A stretch of 64,000 nt of DNA from Sphingobacterium sp. PCS056 (GCF_023273895.1 NZ_CP096883.1:3844001-3908000), one strand, 5' to 3'; shown: positions 1-9,667, numbered from the stretch's first letter. The notes: a model not told the origin generated them from the sequence alone. Program-made: numbers and translations.

Positions 1-75
1 AGGTTTTAAAAGGGGAAAAGTAAGAAATATATTCATGCAATTCAAACTTAAAGTCGCTATTTTGGCTTAATAATT

Positions 76-83
76 TATCTTTG
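76..83 (+). promoter_or_regulatory. Bacteroidota -7 promoter box upstream of rnhA
   Basis: The sequence TATCTTTG fits the Bacteroidota sigma-ABfr -7 consensus TAnnTTTG. It ends six bases before the rnhA start codon, so transcription would begin at or almost at the ATG. I see no clear -33 TTTG at the usual spacing. The same eight bases occur upstream of ychF, ribE and the S46 peptidase. Confidence 0.6.
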
Positions 84-88
84 TATGG

Positions 89-586
89 ATGATTGAATTA
101 TATACGGATGGCGCTTCAAGCGGTAATCCAGGACCAGGTGGCTATGGCACAATATTAAGAACAATTTATACGGGTGATAACGAAGCGTATAAGGGGAAAT
201 TAATTGAAAAAGAATTCTCTGGTGGCTACCGCAAGACCACCAATAATCGAATGGAGCTAATGGCAGTAATTGTTGGTCTAGAAGCTTTAAAAAACTTAAA
301 TCAACAGGTTACGGTATATTCCGATTCCAAATATGTCATTGACGCCATCGATAAAAAATGGGTGTATGGCTGGATTCAAAAGGGATTTGCTGGTAAAAAA
401 AATAAAGATCTTTGGATTAGATTGATGCAGGTTTACAAACTACATCAGGTAAAATTGGTGTGGGTAAAGGGTCATGCTGGTCATCCGCTCAATGAACGAT
501 GTGACCAATTGGCGGTAAAAGCCTCTAAAGATAAATCTTGTTGGAAAATCGATTCTGTTTTTGAAATGGAAGAAGCAAAAGGATAA
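89..586 (+). CDS. rnhA: Ribonuclease HI
   Basis: A 165-residue protein that cleaves the RNA strand of RNA-DNA hybrids (primer and R-loop removal). The first acidic motif is [11 protein letters not shown] near residue 5, followed by an NNRMELMA segment with the catalytic Glu, YSDSKYV with the second Asp near residue 79, and [18 protein letters not shown] with the flexible-loop His and last Asp. This is the full RNase HI core without an N-terminal hybrid-binding domain. The ATG at 89 is preferred over the out-of-frame ATG at 85 because the family starts a few residues before the YTDG motif. It is a single-gene unit convergent with trxB. Confidence 0.95.
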   Translation: MIELYTDGASSGNPGPGGYGTILRTIYTGDNEAYKGKLIEKEFSGGYRKTTNNRMELMAVIVGLEALKNLNQQVTVYSDSKYVIDAIDKKWVYGWIQKGFAGKKNKDLWIRLMQVYKLHQVKLVWVKGHAGHPLNERCDQLAVKASKDKSCWKIDSVFEMEEAKG

Positions 587-622
587 ACAGAAATTATTAT
601 AATCTGTTTGAAATAGCAGAAG

Positions 623-654
623 AAAGGCTAGCGAAATTGATATCGCTAGCCTTT
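623..654. terminator. Bidirectional intrinsic terminator between rnhA and trxB
   Basis: A perfect 12-bp inverted repeat (arms 623-634 and 643-654, core GGCTAGCG) has an 8-nt loop and A/T runs on both sides, so it can end the rnhA transcript on the plus strand and the trxB transcript on the minus strand. Confidence 0.85.
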
Positions 655-669
655 TTATTGTTAACACGA

Positions 670-1620
670 TTACGCAACATCTTCTTTAGCTGCCAGATAA
701 CGTTCTGCTTCCAAAGCGGCCATACAACCTGTTCCCGCAGCCGTAATTGCTTGGCGATATACATTATCCTGTACATCTCCGCAGGCAAATACACCTGGAA
801 TATTGGTTGCCGTAGTATTGGGTTGAGTGATTAAATAACCCGTTTCATCCATGTCCAAGATACCGTTGAAAAGTTCTGTATTTGGCTTATGCCCAATAGC
901 AACAAAAAAACCTGTTACATCCAGCACTTTTTCAGATTGATCTTTGTTATTTAAAACACGAACACCTGTTACCACTTGACCATCACCTAAGATTTCCTTC
1001 GTTTCCGAGTTATAATGCACTTCAATGTTGGGAGTATTCATCACACGGTGAACCATTGCTTTAGAAGCTCTAAATTCATCACGACGTACCAACATATGTA
1101 CCTTAGAACATAATTTTGCCAAATAAGTAGCTTCTTCGGCGGCTGTATCACCTGCACCTACAATAGCAACTTCTTGGTTTTTAAAGAAAAAACCGTCACA
1201 TACTGCACAAGCAGATACACCAAAACCGTTATACTTTTGCTCACTATCCAATCCCAACCATTTTGCAGTAGCTCCAGTAGCGATGATCACAGTATCAGCA
1301 GTTACTGTTTTGATACCATCAATCTCAACCTGATGCACTGGACCAGAAAAATCAACTTTGGTCGCATATCCAAAACGGACATCTGTACCAAATCGTTCTG
1401 CCTGCATCCTTAGATCTTCCATCATGATTGGACCTGTAATTCCTTTAGGGTATCCAGGAAAATTATCAACTTCAGTTGTCTGAGTCAATTGACCCCCTGG
1501 TACCATCCCTGTATATATAACCGGTTTCATATCAGCACGGGCTGCATAAATAGCTGCCGTATATCCTGCGGGTCCTGAACCAATTATTAAACACTGTAGG
1601 TGTTCTATTTCTTGAGACAT
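670..1620 (-). CDS. trxB: Thioredoxin-disulfide reductase
   Basis: A 316-residue flavoprotein that passes electrons from NADPH to thioredoxin in the cytoplasm. The N-terminal FAD site GSGPAGYTAA lies near residue 14. The redox-active pair is CAVC (Cys138, Cys141), followed by a second nucleotide fold with VGAGDTAAEEA. The C-terminal FAD-contact segment contains CGDVQD. Length and motif order match low-molecular-weight bacterial TrxB. It is the last gene of the minus-strand run, 47 bp downstream of the exonuclease, and ends at a strong hairpin. Confidence 0.96.
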   Translation of the reverse strand: MSQEIEHLQCLIIGSGPAGYTAAIYAARADMKPVIYTGMVPGGQLTQTTEVDNFPGYPKGITGPIMMEDLRMQAERFGTDVRFGYATKVDFSGPVHQVEIDGIKTVTADTVIIATGATAKWLGLDSEQKYNGFGVSACAVCDGFFFKNQEVAIVGAGDTAAEEATYLAKLCSKVHMLVRRDEFRASKAMVHRVMNTPNIEVHYNSETKEILGDGQVVTGVRVLNNKDQSEKVLDVTGFFVAIGHKPNTELFNGILDMDETGYLITQPNTTATNIPGVFACGDVQDNVYRQAITAAGTGCMAALEAERYLAAKEDVA

Positions 1621-1667
1621 AATATTATTTTATAAAATCTTATTTTCTAATTAGCTAACCACTTGAC

Positions 1668-2618
1668 CTAACCAAATTTATTTTTTAGACTTGCTAACAT
1701 ATCATTGGTGATCGCTGTTGGCTGGCTCTTATTTTCTTGTTTTTGAAATTCTTTTTTAGCCTGTTTTTTATCTTCAGCCGCGTGAATAGGTTCTGTTGAT
1801 TTCGTTGCCTTTTTAGCCGCTCTATGCTTATTCCAGATCGTCTCTAAGCATTTCTTGGTATATAATGGGAAATCACCGTTCTGCATCCAAGCGTAATAAC
1901 TCGGCTCAACATCAAATACATCCGTGACAGGTCTGCCTTTATGTTTACCGAAATTAATCACTTCGACCCCATCTTCATTGTAAACAATACGTCCTGCAAA
2001 ATCAACTGGCTTTGTCATATTGGTAAACTCGGACAATGCTTGCACATCATTGACAACGGGTACAGATTGCTTACCATGTTTATCTTCATATACAGCTCCG
2101 TCATATTTCTTTAACTGTGCTTTTAAAACTTCATACGTGGCTCTTACGTCTGCTTCAGCATTATGTGCATTTTCCAAACTTTCACTGCAATAGAATTTAT
2201 ATGCAGCTTTCAAAGTACGCTGTTCCATTTGATGGAAAATATTTTGAACGTCAACAAAAACACGATTTTCTAATGAAAAATTAACTCCTGAACGCAAAAA
2301 CTCCTCCATGAGCATCGGAATATCAAACTTATTTGAGTTATAACCCGCTAGATCTGCGTCGCCAATAAATGCTGCAACTTCTTCGCTTATTTGTTGAAAT
2401 GTTGGCGCGTCTATAATATCGTCATCATATATACCATGGAACATGGATGATTCAGCAGGAATAGGTATAAGGGGATTGATCCGCTTCGTATACACTTGTT
2501 CCTCCCCATTTGGCAACACTTTTAATATTGATATTTCAACAATTCTGTCTGCCGAGATATTGATTCCTGTAGTCTCTAAATCAAAGAATGCTAAAGGTTT
2601 CTTGAGTTTCAATTCCAT
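1668..2618 (-). CDS. DnaQ-type 3'-5' exonuclease with C-terminal DUF3820-like domain
   Basis: A 316-residue protein. The N-terminal half is a DEDDh exonuclease: DLETTG near residue 13 (ExoI), AGYNSNKFD near residue 92 (ExoII) and HNAEADVRAT (ExoIII, His plus Asp). Residues about 220-270, with INFGKHKG and a W-x2-NGDFP region, resemble the DUF3820/exodeoxyribonuclease-X C-terminal module. The tail is Lys/Gln-rich and probably disordered. It is a stand-alone epsilon-like nuclease, not part of an identifiable polymerase operon. A proofreading or repair role is inferred and the substrate is unknown. Confidence 0.88.
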   Translation of the reverse strand: MELKLKKPLAFFDLETTGINISADRIVEISILKVLPNGEEQVYTKRINPLIPIPAESSMFHGIYDDDIIDAPTFQQISEEVAAFIGDADLAGYNSNKFDIPMLMEEFLRSGVNFSLENRVFVDVQNIFHQMEQRTLKAAYKFYCSESLENAHNAEADVRATYEVLKAQLKKYDGAVYEDKHGKQSVPVVNDVQALSEFTNMTKPVDFAGRIVYNEDGVEVINFGKHKGRPVTDVFDVEPSYYAWMQNGDFPLYTKKCLETIWNKHRAAKKATKSTEPIHAAEDKKQAKKEFQKQENKSQPTAITNDMLASLKNKFG

Positions 2619-2663
2619 TACGAATTTTATTTATTAAATTGTTCCATACATCATTGTATACAA

Positions 2664-2671
2664 CAAAAATA
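2664..2671 (-). promoter_or_regulatory. Candidate -7 promoter box upstream of the exonuclease gene
   Basis: On the minus strand this reads TATTTTTG, matching TAnnTTTG, 46 nt upstream of the exonuclease start. It lies in the 92-bp gap after the M16 pair, so exonuclease-trxB may have its own promoter. Confidence 0.4.
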
Positions 2672-2710
2672 CAAAGTATGAATGATTTTTTATTTATTGA
2701 AAGCCTATAA

Positions 2711-4015
2711 TTACAATTTAGAGACTAATTCCATTGTTTTCATCTTTCCAATGACAATTTTGATCATCTTATTATAATCAAAATATCGTTCCGCTATTTC
2801 TTTTACTTTCTCAGGAGTCATTGCATTGATTTCTTTCATATAGTGATCGTAATACGATAATTCCATATTTGAAAGTAGTACATTCTTAAATTTATCGGCA
2901 TGTGAAAAAATACTTTCCAAAGATCCCAACATGGATCCTGATAAATAATTTTTCACCAGTTCTAGCTCTTCTAAGGGTGCATGCTCTGTCCTCAAGATTT
3001 CAATTTCTTTTTCTATTTCAATCAGGGTGGCATCGGTGACATCTACGCCGACCTCAGTAGCAATAGTCATAAAGCCACCATACATCAATGTACCAACTGC
3101 TGATCCGATACTATAGGTATATCCTTTTTCTTCCCTAATATTACGCATCAATCTTGATCCAAAAAAGCCGCCAAGTAACGTATTGACAAATTGTAAAGCT
3201 GGATAGTCCACATGATTACGATTGATGCTCGGCATACCGATACGAATTGCTGATTGCAAAGCATCAGCTTTTTCTTCATAAATCAAATGTCCAGTATCTG
3301 CCTTTAACGTCGGAGCCACTAAAGAAGTGGTTTTCATGGAAGTCCAATCTTCACCAAATTGCTGACTTAACTCTTCAAGTAAAGCTTCAGAAACATTACC
3401 TGAAACAATTAATCTACAATTAGATGGCGTAAATTGCTGATGATATAAATCAATTAATGCATCTCTAGAAATCAAATCATAATCCACTAATGTAGGCGTT
3501 TTTCCGTAGCGATTTTCGGTTCCGAAAACATGATTATAATATGCTCTTCTCGCTAAGAAATCATTTTTCTGAAGAGAAACTTGCAATTTCTGCTTATTAT
3601 TTCTTAGGTATGTATCCAGCTCTTTTTGCGGTAAAGTAGATACCGTCAGGATTTCCTTAATTAACGGTAATAGAACAGCGCTATGCTTATTTAATGTATA
3701 TAATGTTAATGAGGTGATATCAAATCCATATTCTGGCATTAAGAAAGCACCATAAAAATCAACTTTATCAGCAATTTCAGCACTATTGTAATTTATTGTT
3801 CCTTCTTTTAATAAAGCACTGAGCGCACTGTTTAAAAGTGGATTTTCATGTTCATTAAATACATTATTAAAAATCCATTCAATACGTACCAACTCTTGAT
3901 CTGGAGAATGAAAAACATAGACAGGTAGTCCATTTTTAAATTTTAATACCTGTGGTTTTTTTAAATGAATATCACCGATTGGATTGGTTGGTGGGGCTAT
4001 TGCTCTATTCAGCAT
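2711..4015 (-). CDS. M16 family peptidase subunit, catalytically inactive (R/Y-type)
   Basis: A 434-residue M16 fold protein. At the place of the HxxEH zinc motif it has SALLKEG, so the metal site is absent. It keeps the M16 C-terminal substrate-binding segment with Arg and Tyr (SRLMRNIREEKGYTY). This division matches two-gene M16B peptidases in which one subunit carries zinc and the other the R/Y pair. The start overlaps the end of the active subunit gene by 11 bp, suggesting translational coupling and a heterodimer. I see no signal peptide. Confidence 0.88.
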   Translation of the reverse strand: MLNRAIAPPTNPIGDIHLKKPQVLKFKNGLPVYVFHSPDQELVRIEWIFNNVFNEHENPLLNSALSALLKEGTINYNSAEIADKVDFYGAFLMPEYGFDITSLTLYTLNKHSAVLLPLIKEILTVSTLPQKELDTYLRNNKQKLQVSLQKNDFLARRAYYNHVFGTENRYGKTPTLVDYDLISRDALIDLYHQQFTPSNCRLIVSGNVSEALLEELSQQFGEDWTSMKTTSLVAPTLKADTGHLIYEEKADALQSAIRIGMPSINRNHVDYPALQFVNTLLGGFFGSRLMRNIREEKGYTYSIGSAVGTLMYGGFMTIATEVGVDVTDATLIEIEKEIEILRTEHAPLEELELVKNYLSGSMLGSLESIFSHADKFKNVLLSNMELSYYDHYMKEINAMTPEKVKEIAERYFDYNKMIKIVIGKMKTMELVSKL

Positions 4016-5258
4016 TTGCGGCCTCCTTTGCTTTATAATACAATATGGTTGCGTTTTCTTTTCTAAAAATTTCTCTTGCTTGCTGCTGAATAGCCTCAGG
4101 TTGCACCGCTAAGTATTTAGCTGTTTCATGATTAAGTTCATTAGCATCACCTAATAACTCGTAGTAAGCTAAGTTCATTGCTTTATCTAGGATAGACAGC
4201 TCGGCAAAAACATGTGTGGATTCAATTTTATTTTTTACTTTTTCCAGCTCTTCAGCAGGCACTTCAATTGATTTCAAAATATCAAGTTCTTTCCAGATGG
4301 CTGCCTCAGCTTCTTCTAGTGTAATCCCATTGGATGGTTTTCCCTCTATTAAGAATAGATTGGGGTCGATACTCCCCATAACATAAGCATTAATTTCACT
4401 GAATAACTCTTGTTCTTTGACTAATCGACGATAAAGTCTTGAAGAAGATCCTCTAGAAAGCAAATCCGACACCAAGTCCATTGCGTGGTAATTTTCGTCC
4501 ATTCGTGCAGGTGCGTGAAATGACATAAATAAAGCGTCTAATGGAACGTCTGCTACGACTGTTTCTCGACGCTCGCTCAGCTGCTTGGGCTCTTGTGGTA
4601 TATTTCTATGATATTTATTTCCTGCAGGGATATCAGAAAACCATTTTGAAACCAATTTTTTGATTTCCTCAAATTGGACATCGCCCGCAATAACCATTAT
4701 TGCATTCTGAGGAGTATAATGCTTTTTAAAAAATGCTTTCACATCTTCCATTTTTGCATCTTCAATATGTTTGAGTTCTTTACCAATAGTCGCCCACCTG
4801 TACGGATGTACTTGATACGCCAAAGGCCTTAATTTCAACCATACATCACCATACGGCTGGTTGAGGTAACGCTGCTTAAACTCCTCACTAACAACACTTC
4901 TTTGTGTCTCTAAGCTTTGTTCCGAAAAGGAAAGGCTCAACATGCGATCTGATTCTAACCACAATGCTGTCTCTAGATTAGAAGAAGGTAATGTAATGTA
5001 GTAATTCGTAATATCATTACTGGTGAACGCATTATTTTCTCCACCCACTCGTTGCAGAGGGGTATCGTAATCTGGAATATGAACAGACCCTCCGAACATC
5101 AGATGTTCAAATAGATGTGCAAATCCCGTTTGATCTGGAGATTCATCTCGTGCACCAACATCATATAATATATTTACACAGGCCATTGCTGTGTTATTGT
5201 CTTCATGAACAAGCACACGAAGACCATTTTCGAGTTCAAATTTCTGATAAGAAACCAT
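4005..5258 (-). CDS. M16 family zinc metallopeptidase, active subunit
   Basis: A 417-residue insulinase-type peptidase. The inverted zinc motif HLFEH is at residues 48-52, with the third ligand region ETQRSVVSEEF about 75 residues later. The second half has the duplicated M16 fold but, where the partner carries the R/Y pair, it reads SRLYRRLVKEQELF and lacks the Tyr. It lies 19 bp downstream of hemF and overlaps its inactive partner. No secretion signal is apparent, so it is probably cytoplasmic. The physiological peptide substrate is unknown. Confidence 0.92.
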   Translation of the reverse strand: MVSYQKFELENGLRVLVHEDNNTAMACVNILYDVGARDESPDQTGFAHLFEHLMFGGSVHIPDYDTPLQRVGGENNAFTSNDITNYYITLPSSNLETALWLESDRMLSLSFSEQSLETQRSVVSEEFKQRYLNQPYGDVWLKLRPLAYQVHPYRWATIGKELKHIEDAKMEDVKAFFKKHYTPQNAIMVIAGDVQFEEIKKLVSKWFSDIPAGNKYHRNIPQEPKQLSERRETVVADVPLDALFMSFHAPARMDENYHAMDLVSDLLSRGSSSRLYRRLVKEQELFSEINAYVMGSIDPNLFLIEGKPSNGITLEEAEAAIWKELDILKSIEVPAEELEKVKNKIESTHVFAELSILDKAMNLAYYELLGDANELNHETAKYLAVQPEAIQQQAREIFRKENATILYYKAKEAANAE

Positions 5259-5277
5259 TCAGGTTATTTAGATTAAT

Positions 5278-6177
5278 TTATTGTATCCAATTGATATCCT
5301 TCCTCAACAAAGAAAGAGTTTTAGCTTCTTCTGAACCTGCTTCTGGTTGAAAATCATATGCCCAGTTAGCTTGTGGCGGCAAACTCATTAAAATCGATTC
5401 AATACGACCGTTGGTTTCTAAACCAAATTTAGTTCCAGAATCCCAAACCAAGTTAAATTCAACATATCGACCTCTTCGGAGATATTGCCAGTTTTTATGG
5501 TTATCGTTATAATCTTTATGACGATTTCTATTGACTATCTCTGTATAAGTAGGTGCAAATGTGCGTCCTAAATCACAAGAATATAGGAAAATTTCTTCAA
5601 ATGTCAACCCTGTTTTTTCAGGCGTTAACTTATCATAAAATACACCTCCTATCCCTCTAGTTTCCTGCCTATGGCGAACATAGAAATAGTCATCCGCCCA
5701 TTTCTTAAAATCTGTATAGAAATCAGAATGATGTAAGTCGCATACATTTTTCATCTGCTGATGAAAAAATTGGGCATCTTCTTCAATAACATAATGTGGT
5801 GTTAAGTCAATACCTCCACCAAACCAGCGAATCTCTTCATTTAATTCAAAATAACGAATATTCATATGAATAATCGGTACGAAGGGATTGTTAGGGTGAA
5901 TTACTATGGATACGCCCGTCGCAAAGAATTCATCTTCCTCTACACCAAATGATTTTTTGATCTGTTCGGGCAATTTACCATGAACTGCAGAAAAGTTGAC
6001 CCCTCCTTTTTCAATGATATTGCCATTTTGAATAATTCTTGTACGACCGCCGCCGCCACCCTCACGTTCCCAAATTTCTTCTTCAAACTTTGCTGTTCCA
6101 TCTAACTTTTCAAGTGCTTGACATATCTCATCTTGAATTATTTTGTAGGTTTCAGCTATTTTTAATCTATCGATCAT
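5278..6177 (-). CDS. hemF: Oxygen-dependent coproporphyrinogen III oxidase
   Basis: A 299-residue enzyme that oxidatively decarboxylates coproporphyrinogen III to protoporphyrinogen IX with O2 in heme synthesis. Typical signatures are present in order: a Gly-rich GGGGGRTRI segment, NPFVPIIHMNIRYFE, WFGGGIDLTPHY, RGIGGVFYD and the C-terminal WDSGTKFGLETNGR. Length is normal for HemF. It sits 6 bp downstream of the gpsA stop in one transcript. Use of HemF implies an aerobic or microaerobic lifestyle. Confidence 0.96.
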   Translation of the reverse strand: MIDRLKIAETYKIIQDEICQALEKLDGTAKFEEEIWEREGGGGGRTRIIQNGNIIEKGGVNFSAVHGKLPEQIKKSFGVEEDEFFATGVSIVIHPNNPFVPIIHMNIRYFELNEEIRWFGGGIDLTPHYVIEEDAQFFHQQMKNVCDLHHSDFYTDFKKWADDYFYVRHRQETRGIGGVFYDKLTPEKTGLTFEEIFLYSCDLGRTFAPTYTEIVNRNRHKDYNDNHKNWQYLRRGRYVEFNLVWDSGTKFGLETNGRIESILMSLPPQANWAYDFQPEAGSEEAKTLSLLRKDINWIQ

Positions 6178-6183
6178 ATTGGA

Positions 6184-7188
6184 CTAACTTAATTTTTCGG
6201 CCAATTGGCTAATGATTGTTGTGGCAGATTTGTGCTGATATAAGATCTGATAAACGGCTTCACAAATCGGCAGTTCTATTTGATGCTTATGCATATAATG
6301 TTGTATACAAGCAGAGGCATAATATCCCTCGGCGACCATATTCATCTCAAGTTGAGCAGACTGAACGCTGTAGCCTTTACCGATCATTGCTCCAAAAGTT
6401 CTATTTCTACTGAACTGAGAATAGGCCGTGACCAATAGATCTCCTAAATAAGCTGATTTATTGATATCACGAAGCGGGTTTGGATCGATCGTTTCTACAT
6501 AAGTCTCCATCTCCCGGATTGCATTTGAAATCAGGACCGCTTGAAAATTATCGCCATACCCTAAAGAATGACAAATTCCACCAGCCAAAGCGTAAATATT
6601 TTTCAAAACAGCTCCATATTCAATACCATAAACATCATCGGAAATAATGGTTTTGATGTACCTACATGCTAACAATGAAGCGACCCATTTGGCATTTTCT
6701 TCGGATTTAGATCCAAAAGTCAAATATGATAATTTCTCCAAGGAGACTTCTTCTGCATGACAAGGTCCACCGACTACTAAAATATGATCTAATGGCACAT
6801 CGTATACTTGCTGGAGATAGTCTCCGATAATTAAATTCTCGTCAGGAACAATACCTTTTATAGCAGACACGATAATTTTGCCTTCAAAATCAGATTTTGT
6901 GACACCCTCTAGCGCTGCTTTAAGATATGCTGCTGGTGTGTTTAAAATAATAATATTCGATCTCTGAATAATTTCACGTGCATGGGTTGAAATATGATCA
7001 GTATCTAACTTTACTTCAACGGCACTTAAATAACTTGGATTTTTTTTATGCTCTTTGATATAGTCAACATCTTCTTGTTTACGGACCCACCAATAAATAT
7101 CCTTCTCGACAACGTTGTCACCCAGCATTTTAATCATCGCTGTAGCCCAACTCCCACTACCAATAAGCCCTACTCTATTTTTTTGCAT
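6184..7188 (-). CDS. gpsA: NAD(P)-dependent glycerol-3-phosphate dehydrogenase
   Basis: A 334-residue enzyme interconverting dihydroxyacetone phosphate and sn-glycerol-3-phosphate for phospholipid synthesis. The N-terminal dinucleotide site GLIGSGSWATA is near residue 8. GGPCHAEEV and EYGAVLKNIYALAGG, the latter with the conserved catalytic Lys, identify GpsA. It is the first gene of the minus-strand run gpsA-hemF-M16-M16-exonuclease-trxB. Confidence 0.95.
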   Translation of the reverse strand: MQKNRVGLIGSGSWATAMIKMLGDNVVEKDIYWWVRKQEDVDYIKEHKKNPSYLSAVEVKLDTDHISTHAREIIQRSNIIILNTPAAYLKAALEGVTKSDFEGKIIVSAIKGIVPDENLIIGDYLQQVYDVPLDHILVVGGPCHAEEVSLEKLSYLTFGSKSEENAKWVASLLACRYIKTIISDDVYGIEYGAVLKNIYALAGGICHSLGYGDNFQAVLISNAIREMETYVETIDPNPLRDINKSAYLGDLLVTAYSQFSRNRTFGAMIGKGYSVQSAQLEMNMVAEGYYASACIQHYMHKHQIELPICEAVYQILYQHKSATTIISQLAEKLS

Positions 7189-7213
7189 TAAATTTTATTA
7201 TAGACAGTTTCAG

Positions 7214-7221
7214 CAAATATA
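7214..7221 (-). promoter_or_regulatory. Candidate -7 promoter box upstream of gpsA
   Basis: On the minus strand this reads TATATTTG, matching TAnnTTTG, 26 nt upstream of the gpsA start codon. It would drive the six-gene run. No convincing -33 element was seen. Confidence 0.45.
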
Positions 7222-7373
7222 CTTAATTATACAATAATTAACATTCTCCTCCTCCCTAACTTAGGATATTATCTATTAAATAGAGATTCAAAAGAGTGAA
7301 TTCAAAGTTATTAAAGTAAATGTAGCCTTTTTTGATCCATACAATCCATGTATTTCTTATAAAAGTTAATCCT

Positions 7374-7381
7374 TATTTTTG
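7374..7381 (+). promoter_or_regulatory. Candidate -7 promoter box upstream of the ASCH-like gene
   Basis: TATTTTTG matches TAnnTTTG and lies 21 nt upstream of the ATG at 7402. Confidence 0.4.
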
Positions 7382-7401
7382 TTTCAACTAGATACACATT
7401 T

Positions 7402-7710
7402 ATGGATCAATTAAACTTTTCAACGAATTGGAATAATAAATTAGATTGTACAGCTTTTACAACATTGCGGTTGCCAAACGAAAAATATAAGCTTGGTGAA
7501 TTATTTCAAATTACGTTAAATGGTGTTGAAAAAGGTATTGGGCGTATAATATCCATTACTTATATCAACATCGATAATATCAATGAGTATATTGCTCGAT
7601 TAGATACAGGTTATTCTACTGATGAGTGCAAAGTTATCATCCGTAATATATATCCAACTATAGATTTTACTCAGCAGCCACTGGTTTTGCTATTAATTGG
7701 TAAAATTTGA
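7402..7710 (+). CDS. Small protein, possibly ASCH/PUA-like
   Basis: A 102-residue soluble protein without signal peptide. The pattern FTTLRL, then KLGELFQITLNG, then alternating beta strands and a DTGYS segment, resembles small ASCH (PUA-like) domains that may bind RNA. The match is by eye and weak. It has its own promoter-like box and stands alone between gpsA and a minus-strand membrane protein. The gene is supported by an intact frame, ATG start and promoter spacing; function is unknown. Confidence 0.6.
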   Translation: MDQLNFSTNWNNKLDCTAFTTLRLPNEKYKLGELFQITLNGVEKGIGRIISITYINIDNINEYIARLDTGYSTDECKVIIRNIYPTIDFTQQPLVLLLIGKI

Positions 7711-7850
7711 AAGAAATATACTCCTCTAAATTCATATTGTTCGAAGAGTTCCCGTTTATAGAGTTAAGTTAAAACTCATAAATTTGTAGTGTACCTCATC
7801 ATTATATAAATACAACTATAATTTATAAATATTGACCTATTCATGTTCAA

Positions 7851-9566
7851 TTATGAACGTTTTTTTAATACATAGGCAATCACACCTAAAAGAACTGTAG
7901 CTATTCCCCCAAACCAATAATAATTTACTTGAGGACTTGAACTAATAGACATACGTCCCCGTAGATCCTTAATTTTATATAATGTTTTCATCCCCAAATA
8001 ATCATCATAAATATAATCTCTGGGATCTGCCGTCTGTATAATTTGCAAATGCTCCTTTTGTTCGTCAAAATAAAATACCTTATTTTTATCCTTAAAAAAA
8101 TGATGGTATTTCACTGATACCTGTTCGCTATTTGGCATATCGCCAGAACATGCGTTCAACACTTCCACATATGAACCCAAATAACTAATACTTGCATAAT
8201 CAGCAATAATGGGATAACTTTTTTTACCATCGAAAAGAGAATTGTTAAAAAGATAAAATGTACCAAGTTGTTTTACAATTTGACTAGTTAATCGCTTTTT
8301 GTTGTCTAAATGAGTTTTAAACTGATCAGCAATAAAATAGATGTAATTTTCATCAACCAACGCCTTGGGTAAATAGCTATTGTAACTGTATACCTCAGGA
8401 AAAAACTTTGCATCTGCAGAAATATTGGTACTGATAATCTTAAAATTGTTAGCATCTTCAAAATAATAAAAATCACTACCCTGCAATAATTTATCCTGAA
8501 TTGCTTTTAATTTTGCTGCATCAGTCTTAACAGTATAAGCTTGACTAAAATTATCATCCCAAATGGGATAAATTTTATTTGCATACAATGTATAATTTAT
8601 ATTCCCATAAGCTGGAATTAAAGGTTTAAATCCTGAATAGCTATATTCAACATCGATATCTTTCCCTGTTAATGGGTCTTTGCTTGAAACAGATGCACCA
8701 TCACGTTTTTTAAGTATATATCGTTCTTTTTGCCACATGGGGATGTCAGCATTGATAAGTTTTAAAGAATTATAATTTTTAACTCCTAATGCCATTAATT
8801 GAGGAGTAACATCAGCAAAACTACCCTCTTTTCTAATACAGAACATGTGATTTTCATCTGCTATATAATCCTCGTTCTTAAGTTGATTGCAAGAATAATA
8901 AATTAAATTTTCAGGATTTAGATGTGGTATTTCAGACCACGTATATTTCTTATCTGAATTTAAATCAATACTGACCACAAAAACCTTATTCTCATTTTTC
9001 ACATACATACTATAACTGTAGCATTTTACGTTAACGAGGTTTCGGGGTAACTCGGTTAACTCTACTTTTGTTATATTATTTCCCCATCCGTCCATATAGA
9101 CCCATTTTCCATCAATGAAATATAATCTACCATTTATATGTTTTTGATTGATATTTGGTCCTAAAACTTTTGAATAGATCACTTCCTTATCATCAGATGG
9201 TTCTCGCTTACTCAACATATAAAAACCATTCTTATCAGAAAACATCAAAGTACCTTCATCTTCCCCTATAGATTTATAGCTTTCTTTGTCTATACCTTTT
9301 ATCGGTATGATTACTTGCCTAGCATAGCTAAACCCATTAGGATCCCTTTCTGTGAACTGGTAATAAACACCATTATTCTTAACGATTATTTGATAGGATT
9401 TTGAGGTATGATAATGATAACATTCACTAGCTATTAATGTTTGTATAGTAGCAAATAGGAACAATATCGACATAAAAAATCCTAATAACAGGATAAGAAT
9501 CGGCGATCTTTTTGAGCAATCATCCATTTTATTGCTAACTGTATTCATCCATAATAATAGAAGCAT
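7851..9566 (-). CDS. DKNYY-like repeat protein with N- and C-terminal membrane helices
   Basis: A 571-residue protein. A hydrophobic helix is near residues 20-46 and a second (WFGGIATVLLGVIAYVL) just before a KKRS tail, so a large periplasmic domain is likely. The middle holds repeated short segments of the form DKN/DEN followed by aromatic residues (SDKNGFY, DENYIYF, KDKNKVFYFD), as in DKNYY proteins of unknown function. Alternative starts exist at Met7 and Met14. It has no clear operon partner. Confidence 0.7.
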   Translation of the reverse strand: MLLLLWMNTVSNKMDDCSKRSPILILLLGFFMSILFLFATIQTLIASECYHYHTSKSYQIIVKNNGVYYQFTERDPNGFSYARQVIIPIKGIDKESYKSIGEDEGTLMFSDKNGFYMLSKREPSDDKEVIYSKVLGPNINQKHINGRLYFIDGKWVYMDGWGNNITKVELTELPRNLVNVKCYSYSMYVKNENKVFVVSIDLNSDKKYTWSEIPHLNPENLIYYSCNQLKNEDYIADENHMFCIRKEGSFADVTPQLMALGVKNYNSLKLINADIPMWQKERYILKKRDGASVSSKDPLTGKDIDVEYSYSGFKPLIPAYGNINYTLYANKIYPIWDDNFSQAYTVKTDAAKLKAIQDKLLQGSDFYYFEDANNFKIISTNISADAKFFPEVYSYNSYLPKALVDENYIYFIADQFKTHLDNKKRLTSQIVKQLGTFYLFNNSLFDGKKSYPIIADYASISYLGSYVEVLNACSGDMPNSEQVSVKYHHFFKDKNKVFYFDEQKEHLQIIQTADPRDYIYDDYLGMKTLYKIKDLRGRMSISSSPQVNYYWFGGIATVLLGVIAYVLKKRS

Positions 9567-9667
9567 AAGCTATATTTTTAAATCTTTACGAATACAAATT
9601 GAAATTCTTATTAAATTTCACAAATTCTTACTTATATTTAATATTTAACCTAAAGAATTATTACAAG

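Noticed and set aside
9599..9667. N-terminal extension of the DinB-family protein from a TTG
   Set aside because: The extension has no family similarity and the ATG at 9668 gives the standard N-terminus.
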